From JAGNNV01 sp031412915 (GTDB lineage: Bacteria > Acidobacteriota > Vicinamibacteria > Fen-336 > JAGNNV01), in assembly GCA_031412915.1 (NCBI GenBank), contig JANODX010000211.1, positions 1 to 31,949 of the forward strand: a stretch of DNA of 31,949 bases, read 5' to 3'. Shown piece after piece: positions 22,890 to 31,356 of this stretch. Within the stretch, counting starts at the first letter, position 1; every line of letters begins with the position of its first letter. The notes below the pieces were generated by a model, which was not told where the DNA came from, ran no database searches, and saw only the letters and a program-made list of their open reading frames with translations. A program made the position numbers and the translations under genes.

Positions 22890-22895
22890 TATACT
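22890..22895 (+). promoter_or_regulatory. Possible -10 element for the amidohydrolase operon
   Basis: TATACT, identical to the -10 proposed before the secreted protein gene at 18134, lies about 100 bases before the first amidohydrolase start. The matching -35 region is GC-rich and unconvincing. Confidence 0.25.
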
Positions 22896-22992
22896 TGATC
22901 GCATAGTTCCCAACCGACGAGGCTCAGCGAACCCAGGGACGGTCGCGGACCGCGCGCCCGGGCCTTGTCAATTGACACTGGAGATCAGGACG

Positions 22993-24348
22993 ATGAAGAG
23001 ACATCCTCGCCCCGAGTTCGCATTGGGCATAGGCGTTGCGGCCGCGGCGTTCCTTTCACCCTGGGCCCACGCGGCGAAGGTACCCACCTACGCGATAACC
23101 AGGGCCAGGGTCATCACCGTCTCCGGCCCGGCGATCGACAACGCAACCGTGGTTCTGCGCGACGGCGTGGTGCTGGACATCGGCCCCAACCCGGCCATCC
23201 CCAAGGACGCGCGCGTGTTCGACGGAACCGGACTCACGATCACGCCTGGTCTGATCGACGCGTACTCGGGCTCGGGCATGCCTGCCGCTCGGACCGGGAG
23301 TCCGGGAGGAGGACCGGCGGCCGGGGCGGCGGCCCTGCCTGCGCCCAACCCCATCAATCCCGCCTCCAGGATCTATGAGCAAGTGCGTGCTTTGGAGGCC
23401 TTGCGGGCGCGGGACCTCGGCGTCACCACGATCGTTCCCATCCCTCGCGAAGGCCTGGTCTTTGGTTCCGCCGCCGTCCTGAACCTAATCGGCGAGCGGC
23501 CGGAGGCGATGGTGGTCAAGCCCAATATCGCGCTGGCCGCGAGCCTGACCACGCTCGGACAGCGTTATCCGGACTCGCTCATGGGCACGATGGCGTTCTT
23601 CCGGCAGGCTCTGCTCGACGGCCCCCATCACCGAGCTGAGGTTGCGGAGTACGAGAAGGCTCCCGCAGGCAGGAAGCGGCCTGCCTTCAACCCCGGCCTG
23701 GACGTCTGGGCGGACGTGGCGGGAGGGGCGATTCCCCTGCTGCTCGAGACGCCTCGGATCGGAGACCTCCGCCGCGCCTTCGCCCTGGCCGACGAGTTCA
23801 AATTGAAACTTGTGCTCGCCGGGAACACCCGGGCCTTCGAGGAGGCAGCGCTGCTCAAGGAGCGCAAGGCGGCCCTCCTCGTGAGCGTCAACTTCGATCC
23901 GCCACGCGCCCGCGGTTTCTTCGGCGGGAGCGACGACGACAAGGAACGGGCGGACATCGAGAACGCGGAGAAGAATCCCGGAGTTCTCGACAAAGCGGGT
24001 GTGAAGTTCGCCCTGGTCTCCGGTTTTGCTCCGGACTTTCTGGCCGGGGTGCGCAAAGCCATCGAAAAGGGTCTGCCCCAAGAAACCGCCCTGCGGGCCG
24101 TCACCCTGACCCCCGCGGAGATTCTGGGCGCCGCCGATCGAATGGGAAGCATCGAGAAGGGCAAGATCGCGAACATCGTGGTCTGGTCCGGAGAGCCTCT
24201 CACCAAGGACGCGAAGATCAAGATGGTCTTCGTGGATGGCGAGTTGTACGAGCCCGAGGAAAAACCGGCGGGACCGGGGGGCGCAGCGCCTCCACACCCG
24301 GGCGACATGAACGAAGGAGCCCGCGGACAGGCCGAGGTGAAGCGATGA
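22993..24348 (+). CDS. Exported amidohydrolase-like protein, metal ligands lost (member 1)
   Basis: 451 residues from ATG at 22993 (AGGA 3-6 bases before; a TTG at 22972 is the alternative). The N-terminus with 'ALGIGVAAAAFLSPWAHAA' is a Sec signal peptide. The fold follows the imidazolonepropionase-like amidohydrolase pattern: beta-sandwich start 'TRARVITVSGPAIDNATVVL', then 'ITPGLIDA', and C-terminal 'TLTPAEILGAADRMGSIEKGKIANIVVWSGEPL'. Where active relatives have 'DAHSH', this one has 'DAYSG' (Y91, G93), and the later histidines and catalytic aspartate are also not found. It is therefore probably a non-catalytic subunit or regulator. It overlaps the next gene by four bases (ATGA). Confidence 0.8.
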   Translation: MKRHPRPEFALGIGVAAAAFLSPWAHAAKVPTYAITRARVITVSGPAIDNATVVLRDGVVLDIGPNPAIPKDARVFDGTGLTITPGLIDAYSGSGMPAARTGSPGGGPAAGAAALPAPNPINPASRIYEQVRALEALRARDLGVTTIVPIPREGLVFGSAAVLNLIGERPEAMVVKPNIALAASLTTLGQRYPDSLMGTMAFFRQALLDGPHHRAEVAEYEKAPAGRKRPAFNPGLDVWADVAGGAIPLLLETPRIGDLRRAFALADEFKLKLVLAGNTRAFEEAALLKERKAALLVSVNFDPPRARGFFGGSDDDKERADIENAEKNPGVLDKAGVKFALVSGFAPDFLAGVRKAIEKGLPQETALRAVTLTPAEILGAADRMGSIEKGKIANIVVWSGEPLTKDAKIKMVFVDGELYEPEEKPAGPGGAAPPHPGDMNEGARGQAEVKR

Positions 24349-25700
24349 ACAACCGGTTTAGGAATGCGCACGTTCTGTTCGCGGCCTGCCTTATCGTGAT
24401 CTTCTTCGGCCTGCGAGGGGTTGCTGAGGACGCGATCACGGCGATCACCAACGCGAAGATCATGACCGTCGGCCCGGCCGGCACCATCGAGAAGGGCACG
24501 ATTCTGATCCAGGGCGGGAAGATCGCGGCGGTCGGGGCCAGCGTGAGTGTGCCCGCGGGCGCCGTCATCATCGATGCGGCGGGACGCGTGGTGACGCCGG
24601 GCTTGATCGACGCGCACTCCCATACCGCGATGGAGGACGGGGTCAACGAGTGCACGAATATCGTGACCGCGGAGGTCCGGGTCAGGGACGCTCTGGACCC
24701 GCGCGACATCAGCATCTACCGGCAGCTCGCGGGCGGGGTCACCGCCGCGAACGTCCTTCACGGTTCATGCAACTCGATCGGCGGCCAGAATGCGACCATC
24801 AAGATGCGCTGGGGCGCTGGCTCCGGAGACGCCCTCATCTTTCAGGGCGCGCCCCCCGGGATCAAGTTCGCGCTGGGCGAAAACCCCAAGCGTTCGAGCT
24901 TTGGCGGAGGTTCCCCGAGGCGCTATCCCGCAACCCGCATGGGCGTCGAAGTCTCGATTCGCAACGCCTTCCTCGAGGCCAGGGCCTACAAGAAGACCTG
25001 GGACGAATACGAAGCCTCCGCGAAGATCGCGGCGAGCGCCCCAAAGAAGGGCGGGAAGGCCAGCGCCCCCGCCCCCCTGAAGGTGGCGCCCCGGAAAGAC
25101 CTACAGATGGAGGCCCTCAAGGAAATCCTCGAAGGGAAACGACTCGTCCATGCTCACGCTTATCGCGCCGACGAAATCCTGATGCTCATCGATGTGGCGA
25201 ACGAAATGGGTTTCAAGGTCGCAACCTTCCAGCACGTTCTCGAGGGCTACAAGGTCGCGACCGAAATCGCCAGGCACGGGGCGGGCGCTTCGATGTTCTC
25301 CGACTGGTGGGGTTACAAGATGGAGGTTTACGACGCGATTCCCTACAACGCCGCCATCATGGCGAGCCACGGCGTCGTGGTCTCCCTCAATTCGGACTCC
25401 GACGAACTGGCGCGAAGGCTTTACTGGGAGGCCGCCAAGACCGTCCGCTACGGGGGCGTTTCCGAAGACGAGGCGTTCAAGATGGTGACCCTCAATCCCG
25501 CGAAGCAATTGCGCATCGACAAATGGGCAGGCTCGATCGAGGCGGGCAAGGACGCGGACCTCGCCATCTTCAAGTCGCACCCTTTCGCGCCCGACACCCG
25601 GGTGGAGATGACGCTGGTGGACGGCAAGGTGCTGTTCGATCGCGCCAGGGATCTGGCCGCACGCACAGGGGTCGCGGCGACGCTCGGAGGTGGCCAATGA
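24345..25700 (+). CDS. Exported metal-dependent amidohydrolase, intact active site (member 2)
   Basis: A 451-residue imidazolonepropionase-like amidohydrolase with a signal segment ('HVLFAACLIVIFFGLRGVAE'). Active-site features are complete: 'TPGLIDAHSHTA' with H91 and H93, a lysine-bearing 'KFALGENPK' (about 174-182), 'RLVHAHAYRADEI' with H269/H271, 'ATFQHVLEGYK' with H297, and 'LNSDSDELARR' with D351/D353. It should hydrolyse a C-N bond of a cyclic amide or a dipeptide-like substrate in the periplasm; the substrate is unknown. It is coupled by ATGA overlaps to an inactive-looking paralogue on each side, so a hetero-oligomer is possible. Confidence 0.9.
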   Translation: MNNRFRNAHVLFAACLIVIFFGLRGVAEDAITAITNAKIMTVGPAGTIEKGTILIQGGKIAAVGASVSVPAGAVIIDAAGRVVTPGLIDAHSHTAMEDGVNECTNIVTAEVRVRDALDPRDISIYRQLAGGVTAANVLHGSCNSIGGQNATIKMRWGAGSGDALIFQGAPPGIKFALGENPKRSSFGGGSPRRYPATRMGVEVSIRNAFLEARAYKKTWDEYEASAKIAASAPKKGGKASAPAPLKVAPRKDLQMEALKEILEGKRLVHAHAYRADEILMLIDVANEMGFKVATFQHVLEGYKVATEIARHGAGASMFSDWWGYKMEVYDAIPYNAAIMASHGVVVSLNSDSDELARRLYWEAAKTVRYGGVSEDEAFKMVTLNPAKQLRIDKWAGSIEAGKDADLAIFKSHPFAPDTRVEMTLVDGKVLFDRARDLAARTGVAATLGGGQ

Positions 25701-27013
25701 AGATCAGCCGATACTTGATGCTGGCGGCATCCGGAGCACTGGGAGCGAGTGCGAACCCATCGTTCGCCGCCGACGCCCCTCTGGTCATCGCGGGCGCCCG
25801 GGTGGTCACCGTCGCGGGAGCGGTGCTCGAGAACGCATCCATCATCATCCAGAACGGCCGGATCGCGTCACTGGGCAGCGGTCTCACCGCCCCCGCGGGC
25901 GCGCGGATCATCGACGGCCGAGGCAAGACCGTCTACCCGGGGCTCTTCGACGGCCTCACCTACCTCGGCCTCGCGGAAGTCACCCAGGGCGCTCCGGGAA
26001 CCGTGGACATGAACGAGACGGGCGACGTCAATCCGCACGCGAAGACCTGGGTGGCGCTTCACCCCGATAGCGAACTCCTGCCCGTGGCGCGCGCCTTCGG
26101 CATCACCACCGCTCTCTCCGCCCCGGGAAGTGCCATGGGGGGCCAGAGCCTGATCGCGGGCCAGAGCGCCGTCATCCGCACGGTCGGCGACACGCCGAAG
26201 GCGCTGACCGTGAAGGCGCCGGTAGCCATGCACATGCGCTATCCGACCGGAGCGCCGGTCATCGATTTCTCGCAAGGGCCTCCCAATATCGAGCCAAAGA
26301 CTTTCGAGCAGCGGATCCAGGAGAGAACGAAGAACCAGGAGAAGGAACTCCTGAGGCTCAAGGGACTTCTCGAGGAGGCGCGTGCCTATGGAGAAGGCAT
26401 GGCCGCGGGAACGGCTCTCAAGGTCGATCTGCCTATGGAGGCCCTCGCCCTCGCCGCCACCGGCGAGATCCCGGTGGTGATGCGCGCGAGCGCGGAGGCC
26501 GACATCAAGGGCGCCATCAAGTTCGCCGCCGAGAACAAGCTCAAGCTGATCGTTGCGGGCGGGGCCGAAGCCTGGCGCTGCACCGCGGAGCTCAAGAAGG
26601 GCGATGTCGCCGTGCTGATGAGTGTCGATCAGCTTCCCACCCGCGAAGGCGACCCCTACGACGCGGCCTATGCCAATGCCGCCACTCTTCACAAGGCGGG
26701 CGTCCGCTTCGCCATCGTGACCGACGACGCCTCGAATTCGCGGAACCTTCCTTTCGAAGCCGCGATGGCCTACGCCTTCGGCCTCCCGGGCGAGGCCGCG
26801 ATCCGGTCGATCACGCTGTCTCCGGCGGAGATCCTCGGTGTCGCGACCACCCTCGGCTCGATCGAAGTCGGCAAGACCGCGACCCTGATCATCACGAACG
26901 GCGACATCCTCGACCACCGGACCAGCATCACGAACGTAATCATCGACGGGCAGGAAACGTCGCTCGACAACAAGCACCAGCGGCTTTACGAGAGGTACAA
27001 GGCTCGGCCGTAA
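25697..27013 (+). CDS. Exported amidohydrolase-like protein, metal ligands lost (member 3)
   Basis: 438 residues from ATG at 25697, which overlaps the previous stop (ATGA) and begins a signal peptide ('LMLAASGALGASANPSFAADA'); the same frame continues upstream only as a shadow of member 2. The fold pattern is present: 'GARVVTVAGAVLENASIIIQNGRI', 'YPGLFDG', 'LSPAEILGVATTLGSIEVGKTATLIITNG'. The HxH position reads 'DGLTYLGLAE' (L87, Y89), and the later metal histidines are not seen ('IVAGGAEAWRC', 'LMSVDQLP'). Conserved non-catalytic blocks 'DVNPHAKTWVALHPDSELLPVARAFGIT' and 'GQSLIAGQSAVI' show it is maintained. Probably a structural partner of member 2. Confidence 0.82.
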   Translation: MKISRYLMLAASGALGASANPSFAADAPLVIAGARVVTVAGAVLENASIIIQNGRIASLGSGLTAPAGARIIDGRGKTVYPGLFDGLTYLGLAEVTQGAPGTVDMNETGDVNPHAKTWVALHPDSELLPVARAFGITTALSAPGSAMGGQSLIAGQSAVIRTVGDTPKALTVKAPVAMHMRYPTGAPVIDFSQGPPNIEPKTFEQRIQERTKNQEKELLRLKGLLEEARAYGEGMAAGTALKVDLPMEALALAATGEIPVVMRASAEADIKGAIKFAAENKLKLIVAGGAEAWRCTAELKKGDVAVLMSVDQLPTREGDPYDAAYANAATLHKAGVRFAIVTDDASNSRNLPFEAAMAYAFGLPGEAAIRSITLSPAEILGVATTLGSIEVGKTATLIITNGDILDHRTSITNVIIDGQETSLDNKHQRLYERYKARP

Positions 27014-27038
27014 GCGGGACTCGCCTGGGGGTTCGAGG

Positions 27039-28766
27039 TTGACGGGACCGAAGATGCAGGGCGATCGGGGTAGACGGCCGGACCGCCAGGCCCCGAAAGA
27101 GCGGGCCGAGTTTCGCGGGTTCGAGGTGGAGCTTTCGTGTCCGCACTGCGGCGGCCCCTTCGTCGCTTCCGATGCGACGGTCAGCCACCGCTGCGAGCAC
27201 TGCAAGTCGCTGCTGATCATCGAAGCTCCGGATCGCGAGGAGGTCTTCGTGGAGACGGCCCAGGTCCGGGAGCCGGCCGCGATCCTGGAGACTTTGCTGC
27301 AATACCGCATCGACGCCCATCGCGCCGCGATCGTCGCCAAACACAGCGACGAAGAGGGCAATCCGCCGCCGGACATTCTCATTTCCACCCTGGCGAGCAG
27401 ATTCGAGGCTCGCCTGCGTGAGACGGCAAGGATGGTCGACTGCCGCCTGGTTCATGTGCCCTATCGTCAGACTGCGGGGAAAGTCGTTCAGGCGGCGCTT
27501 GGCCGGCACGGCGACGGAGCCAAGATCGCGCGTCTGCGGGCCTACCTCGCGGAGCAGACGGCTCCAGCCTACGATTCGACGCGGCTCAACCTGCGCGACG
27601 CCGGCCTGCGCCTGGGCAGCAGCGTCTTCAAGCCTCTCCTCAGCGCCGACGTGCCCAGGCTCGGCCGATTCGTGCCTCGGACCGCCGCCCCTGCCTCCCG
27701 CCGTGACCTCGAGAAATGGCGCGGCCAGAATCTCGAAGCCGGTTTCGAATCGGTGGCGAAACAGGGGCGGGTGGCGGTGAGTTTCGAAGCGACGGTGTAC
27801 CGGCCCTATTTCCTCGTTCGTGCGGTTCTCGACCGAGGCGATGAAACCCTCCTCTTCGACGGCGGCTTCGGGACCATCGCGGGCTATCTCAACGACCAGG
27901 AGCGCGACGCGTTCACCCGCGGCAAGGACGCGGACCCGCTCGGCACTGAAGGAGCCTCCTTCCGCCACGTCGTGGTGGCGCCCTCACGCTGCCCCAACTG
28001 CGGCATGGACCCCGAACTCCCCGAGGACGCGGTGATGTCCGTCTGCGGCAACTGCCACGCGGGAGTGGCACCTTCGCCCAAGGGTCTGGTGCTGGTGAAT
28101 TACGATCGCGAAGAGGGAGTGACGCCGGATCGCGCCACCGCCCTGCTGCCCTTCTGGCGGTTCCCCTTCCAGGTCGAGATCGCCGGCGCTCCGGCCGTGA
28201 AAACCCTCGAAGCCTATGTCGCGGCCATTTTCCCGCAAGGTGTTCCCAAGGGCTTCTCACCCCGGGGCGACTCCTTGTACGTCCCCGCCTGGCGGCTCCT
28301 CACCAGCGAGGCCGGCGACGAAACGTTCGCCGATCTGGCTCAGGCCGTCCATGGCCGGGCCTGGAACTGGACCCCGGACCGGGTGGGTCTCGACGGTCGG
28401 CCGCGCTTCGTCCCCGTGACCCTGAAGGAGACCGAGGCCCGGGACCTCGCCTGGACCGCGCTCTTCGCCCTTCACACCAAGGGCTCGGCCGCGCGACTCA
28501 ACGCGCTCCTGCTGAAACGAATGCTCTTCGACGCGAAACTGTCGTTCGGCGCGGGCTCGGTGGCGCTCCTGTCTTTCACGGAGCAGGACAAGGTCTATGC
28601 GCGAGCCGAGGTCAGCGTCCCCCGGCTTTTGGTCGACGGCGGCCCCGCGCTCGCCGCCCAGCGCGTCACCGTCCAGGCCGCGGCGGCAGCCTTCGCGGCC
28701 GCGCAGAAACGCCCGTCGATGGCGGACCGCGTGAAGACATCCAGGTTCACGGGCGGCGAGGATTAA
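27039..28766 (+). CDS. Double zinc-ribbon protein with repeated beta modules
   Basis: A 575-residue protein from TTG at 27039 (GGGGG 8-12 bases upstream; ATG 27054 is an alternative). Two zinc ribbons: C34-x2-C37 ... C52-x2-C55 ('CPHCGG'/'CEHCKS') and C318-x2-C321 ... C336-x2-C339 ('CPNCGM'/'CGNCHA'). Each is followed, at a distance, by a similar 'P-[YF]-x-x-F' module: 'VYRPYFLVRAVLD' (253-265) and 'LLPFWRFPFQVEI' (369-381), echoing 'YVPYWTFDA' of the convergent zinc-ribbon protein. No membrane helix is seen. The exact function is unknown. Being next to zinc-ribbon, SPFH and HtpX genes suggests a role in a membrane-associated complex, which is inference. Confidence 0.75.
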   Translation: MTGPKMQGDRGRRPDRQAPKERAEFRGFEVELSCPHCGGPFVASDATVSHRCEHCKSLLIIEAPDREEVFVETAQVREPAAILETLLQYRIDAHRAAIVAKHSDEEGNPPPDILISTLASRFEARLRETARMVDCRLVHVPYRQTAGKVVQAALGRHGDGAKIARLRAYLAEQTAPAYDSTRLNLRDAGLRLGSSVFKPLLSADVPRLGRFVPRTAAPASRRDLEKWRGQNLEAGFESVAKQGRVAVSFEATVYRPYFLVRAVLDRGDETLLFDGGFGTIAGYLNDQERDAFTRGKDADPLGTEGASFRHVVVAPSRCPNCGMDPELPEDAVMSVCGNCHAGVAPSPKGLVLVNYDREEGVTPDRATALLPFWRFPFQVEIAGAPAVKTLEAYVAAIFPQGVPKGFSPRGDSLYVPAWRLLTSEAGDETFADLAQAVHGRAWNWTPDRVGLDGRPRFVPVTLKETEARDLAWTALFALHTKGSAARLNALLLKRMLFDAKLSFGAGSVALLSFTEQDKVYARAEVSVPRLLVDGGPALAAQRVTVQAAAAAFAAAQKRPSMADRVKTSRFTGGED

Positions 28767-28793
28767 CGGCGGCTCGCCGCGAGACGGGACGGA

Positions 28794-29885
28794 TCAGTTC
28801 GAGCCGACGATGGAGATCACGACGATCGCCACGAGGATCGCCGCGACGGCTGCGAAGAAGATCTTCACCCACGAAAGCGGATGCTCGCCCGCGATCTTGC
28901 CCGTATAGCCGTTCACCACTACCTGGAAGGGCTTGCCGTGGTAGGCGTAGGTCAGCAGCCAGAGGGGTGCCAGGACGTGCTTGAACGTCTGGGCCGAGTA
29001 TTGCTGCTGAGTGCGCAGGTTCCGGTAGGTGTCTCCCGGAACCTGTTGCCCGCACAAGGCCTCGACCTGCCGCTCCATCGACCCGCGTGAGGTCTGCGAC
29101 GCGGTGCCCAGGTCGGTCTGGTAGCGCTCGACCACGAAGCCGGCGAGATATCCCGCGTCGTAGGGCACGGACTCCTTGGTCGGGAACGGCTCCACCTGGC
29201 GCAGGAGCTTCGGATGAACTCCCCTGGAACCGCAGATCAGTTCATCGTCGAAGAAATGCTCGAGTTCTCCGGAAGCGGAAGTCCAGCGGGTGTGCTGCAC
29301 CTGCCGCGTGCGGCGCTGACCGTTCTCGGTGTAAGTCTCGGTGGTGTAGTAGTGGGTCCCGGATTCCGCGGTCCATGCGGCATGAACCTTCGCGTCGAAC
29401 GTCCAATAGGGCACGTACAGGCCGCGCAAGGTATCGGTCATGGCTTTGTGGCCGAGAGCATTGGGAGCGAACCAGCGCGAGCCATACCAGCGCCGCATGT
29501 CTTCGCGCACCCGAGGCTCGGAAATCTTCATGGGCAGAAGGCTCTCGGGGCGGATGACTTCGTTCGCGTCCTGGTAGGGCACGAGCGCCGCCGAACCGCA
29601 GAACTCGCAGTTCTGGGCCACCCGGTTCGGCTCGAACGAGGAGATGGCCTGGCAGCTCTGGCACTTCGCCTCGATGGCCTCGCGGGCGAGGCCCACGTCG
29701 CGACCCTTGAGCGAGGCCAGAGTCTGCTTGAGATCGTGCTCGATGATCTCGCCTTCGACCTTGAGCTCCGAGGCGGACTCGGTTCCGCAGAAGGCGCAAA
29801 TCAGGGCATGCTTCCCGGGATTCCACGTCGCCTCGGCGCCGCAAGCCGGACACGCGAATTTCGAACTCGCCTGAACCTCAGTCAT
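28794..29885 (-). CDS. TFIIB-type zinc-ribbon protein with C-terminal membrane anchor
   Basis: A 363-residue protein. Two zinc ribbons: C12-x2-C15/C30-x2-C33 ('CPACGA'/'CAFCGT') and C74-x2-C77/C92-x2-C95 ('CQSCQA'/'CEFCGS'). The middle contains 'LRGLYVPYWTFDAKVHAAWTA' (153-173), then a beta-rich region with conserved 'YDAGYLAGFVVERYQTDL'. It ends in one hydrophobic helix (about 337-359) with the last residues outside or in the membrane. Proteins of this type are often misannotated as primosomal helicase fragments; no helicase motif exists here. Frequent neighbours of such proteins are SPFH proteins of the YdjI type, as found 325 bases upstream. A membrane-tethered adaptor is the most likely role. 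Confidence 0.75.
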   Translation of the reverse strand: MTEVQASSKFACPACGAEATWNPGKHALICAFCGTESASELKVEGEIIEHDLKQTLASLKGRDVGLAREAIEAKCQSCQAISSFEPNRVAQNCEFCGSAALVPYQDANEVIRPESLLPMKISEPRVREDMRRWYGSRWFAPNALGHKAMTDTLRGLYVPYWTFDAKVHAAWTAESGTHYYTTETYTENGQRRTRQVQHTRWTSASGELEHFFDDELICGSRGVHPKLLRQVEPFPTKESVPYDAGYLAGFVVERYQTDLGTASQTSRGSMERQVEALCGQQVPGDTYRNLRTQQQYSAQTFKHVLAPLWLLTYAYHGKPFQVVVNGYTGKIAGEHPLSWVKIFFAAVAAILVAIVVISIVGSN

Positions 29886-30210
29886 TTGCGACTCAAGACG
29901 TCATTGCGGAACGGCCCATTTCAGGCACGTCTGGTGAGATGGTGGCTGAGCTTGTCGAAGCCACTGGCGGCCCCTTCGACGCTTCGACAGGCTCAGCGCA
30001 GGCAAGCTCAGGGACCCTTGGGCGTTTGTTCCAACAGTCATGGACCTAGTCCGTGAACCGCCTCGTATGTCGAGAGCGAGTCGCCGCGATCCGTCTGTAC
30101 CTTCGCGGGTCGCCGAGGCGAGCACGGAAGACACGAATCCGAAGTTCGGTCGAAACCGTCACGGACATCGTCCGTCCCTGGCTCGCGGGGGCGCAATGCG
30201 TGGTGCGTAG
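29886..30210. other. Intergenic region with REP element and two small hairpins
   Basis: No gene is seen in these 325 bases between the zinc-ribbon and SPFH genes. It contains the REP-like palindrome at 29941-29997 and two similar short palindromes: CATGGACCTAGTCCGTG (30039-30055) and CACGGACATCGTCCGT (30160-30175), about 120 bases apart. Confidence 0.6.
29941..29997. repeat. REP-like palindrome, copy at the zinc-ribbon locus
   Basis: The arm at 29941-29962 is identical to that at 22126 and 22267 (core CTGAGCTTGTCGAAGC). The inverted arm GCTTCGACAGGCTCAGC lies at 29981-29997. The 18-base loop differs from the other copy. Confidence 0.78.
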
Positions 30211-31302
30211 CTAACTCTTCAGGAATTCGTCGAGGGCCGCGCGGGTGATCCGGAACTGAGAGCCGATCTTCTTCGCCTTCAGATCGCCAGATTCGATGGC
30301 CGCGATCACGTCGGCCTCGGACACGCCCATGAGCTTCGCCGCCTCGGCCGGGCCCAGAAGTTCCGGGAGGCCCGACGGCGATGGGGCGGGCAACCCTGCC
30401 GGGGCCGGGACCGCGAAAGCTCCCGCAGGCGGAGCGCCGCTTTGACCGGCCATCCCCTGCATCATCTGCTGGGCCATGGCGAAGCCCATCGCCATCTCCA
30501 TGGGACCACCCGCGCCGCCGGAAGCACCGCCGGGCTGAACCACCGACTGGCCCATCTGGTACTTGACGTAGTCGTTGAGATTGCCGAGGGTTGCCATGGC
30601 GGCCTTCTTGTCGATGGCCTGCTCGACCTCGGGCGGCACGGAGACGTTCTCGATAAGGAAGGTCGAGAGTTCGAGACCGTATTTCTCGCGGATCTTCGGA
30701 TTGATGACGTTCAAGAGCGCGTCGCCCAACTCCCCGTAACGGCCCACCAGGCCCACCACCGGAATCTTCGCGGCTCCGAGCGAATCGGAGAACATCGAAA
30801 CCAAACGCGAGCGCATGGTGTCGGCGAACTCGTCGATCCGGAAATTGCTGTCGGTTCCCGCCACTTCCTTCAGGAAGACCTTGGGATCGACCACCCGGAA
30901 GTCGTACGTTCCATAGGCACGGACGCGCACGATCCCGAAATCCGCATCGCGCATCATGATGGGGTTGGCGGTTCCCCACTTGTTGCCGGTGAAGAGCCGG
31001 GTGTTGACGAAGTACACGTCGGCCTTGAACGGCGACTCGAAGCCGTACTTCCATCCCTTGAGCCGGGTGAGTACGGGAATGTTGTCGCTGACCAGGGTGT
31101 GCTTTCCGGGGAAGAAAGTGTCGCCGAACTGGCCCAGATAAACGAACTGCGCCAGTTGAGACTCCCGCACGATGAGCTGCGCGCCGTTCTTGATTTCCTT
31201 ATCTTCGTCCGGGAACAACCAGGAGATCGTGTCGCGGGAGTCGTCCTGCCACTGGATGATCTCCAGCAGCTGACTCTTGATGAAACTCTTCAGATCGACC
31301 AT
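30211..31302 (-). CDS. SPFH (YdjI-like) protein fused to a C-terminal excisionase-type HTH
   Basis: A 363-residue protein. Residues 1-255 are an SPFH/Band-7 domain of the YdjI ('virion core'-like) type: 'MVDLKSFIKSQLLEIIQWQD', 'GAQLIVRESQLAQFVYLGQ', 'PVLTRLKGWKYGFESPFKADVYFVN' and 'YGLELSTFLIENVSVPPEVEQAID'. Residues about 258-312 are a Gly/Ala/Met/Pro-rich linker. The last about 50 residues, 'LLGPAEAAKLMGVSEADVIA' then 'AIESGDLKAKKIGSQFRITR', match excisionase/MerR-type DNA-binding HTH_17 domains; many relatives have a zinc ribbon here instead. AAGGAG lies 8 bases before ATG at 31302. SPFH proteins form membrane-associated oligomers; the HTH could bind DNA or protein. It follows htpX closely. 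Confidence 0.85.
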   Translation of the reverse strand: MVDLKSFIKSQLLEIIQWQDDSRDTISWLFPDEDKEIKNGAQLIVRESQLAQFVYLGQFGDTFFPGKHTLVSDNIPVLTRLKGWKYGFESPFKADVYFVNTRLFTGNKWGTANPIMMRDADFGIVRVRAYGTYDFRVVDPKVFLKEVAGTDSNFRIDEFADTMRSRLVSMFSDSLGAAKIPVVGLVGRYGELGDALLNVINPKIREKYGLELSTFLIENVSVPPEVEQAIDKKAAMATLGNLNDYVKYQMGQSVVQPGGASGGAGGPMEMAMGFAMAQQMMQGMAGQSGAPPAGAFAVPAPAGLPAPSPSGLPELLGPAEAAKLMGVSEADVIAAIESGDLKAKKIGSQFRITRAALDEFLKS

Positions 31303-31356
31303 GTGACGTCTCCTTCTCGCCCCTCGAAACGGGCGGCACGCGATTCTGTTTGGCGG

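Noticed and set aside
24650..25696. Upstream extension of the third amidohydrolase frame
   Set aside because: It overlaps the intact second amidohydrolase in another frame. The signal peptide and ATGA junction at 25697 mark the real start.
25868..27388. 506-codon minus-strand frame
   Set aside because: It is antisense to the third amidohydrolase and the zinc-ribbon gene, with shadow-like composition.
28767..28793. Terminator between the convergent zinc-ribbon genes
   Set aside because: Only a 5-bp stem (CGGCG/CGCCG) with a 3-base loop and no U-tract; too weak to call.
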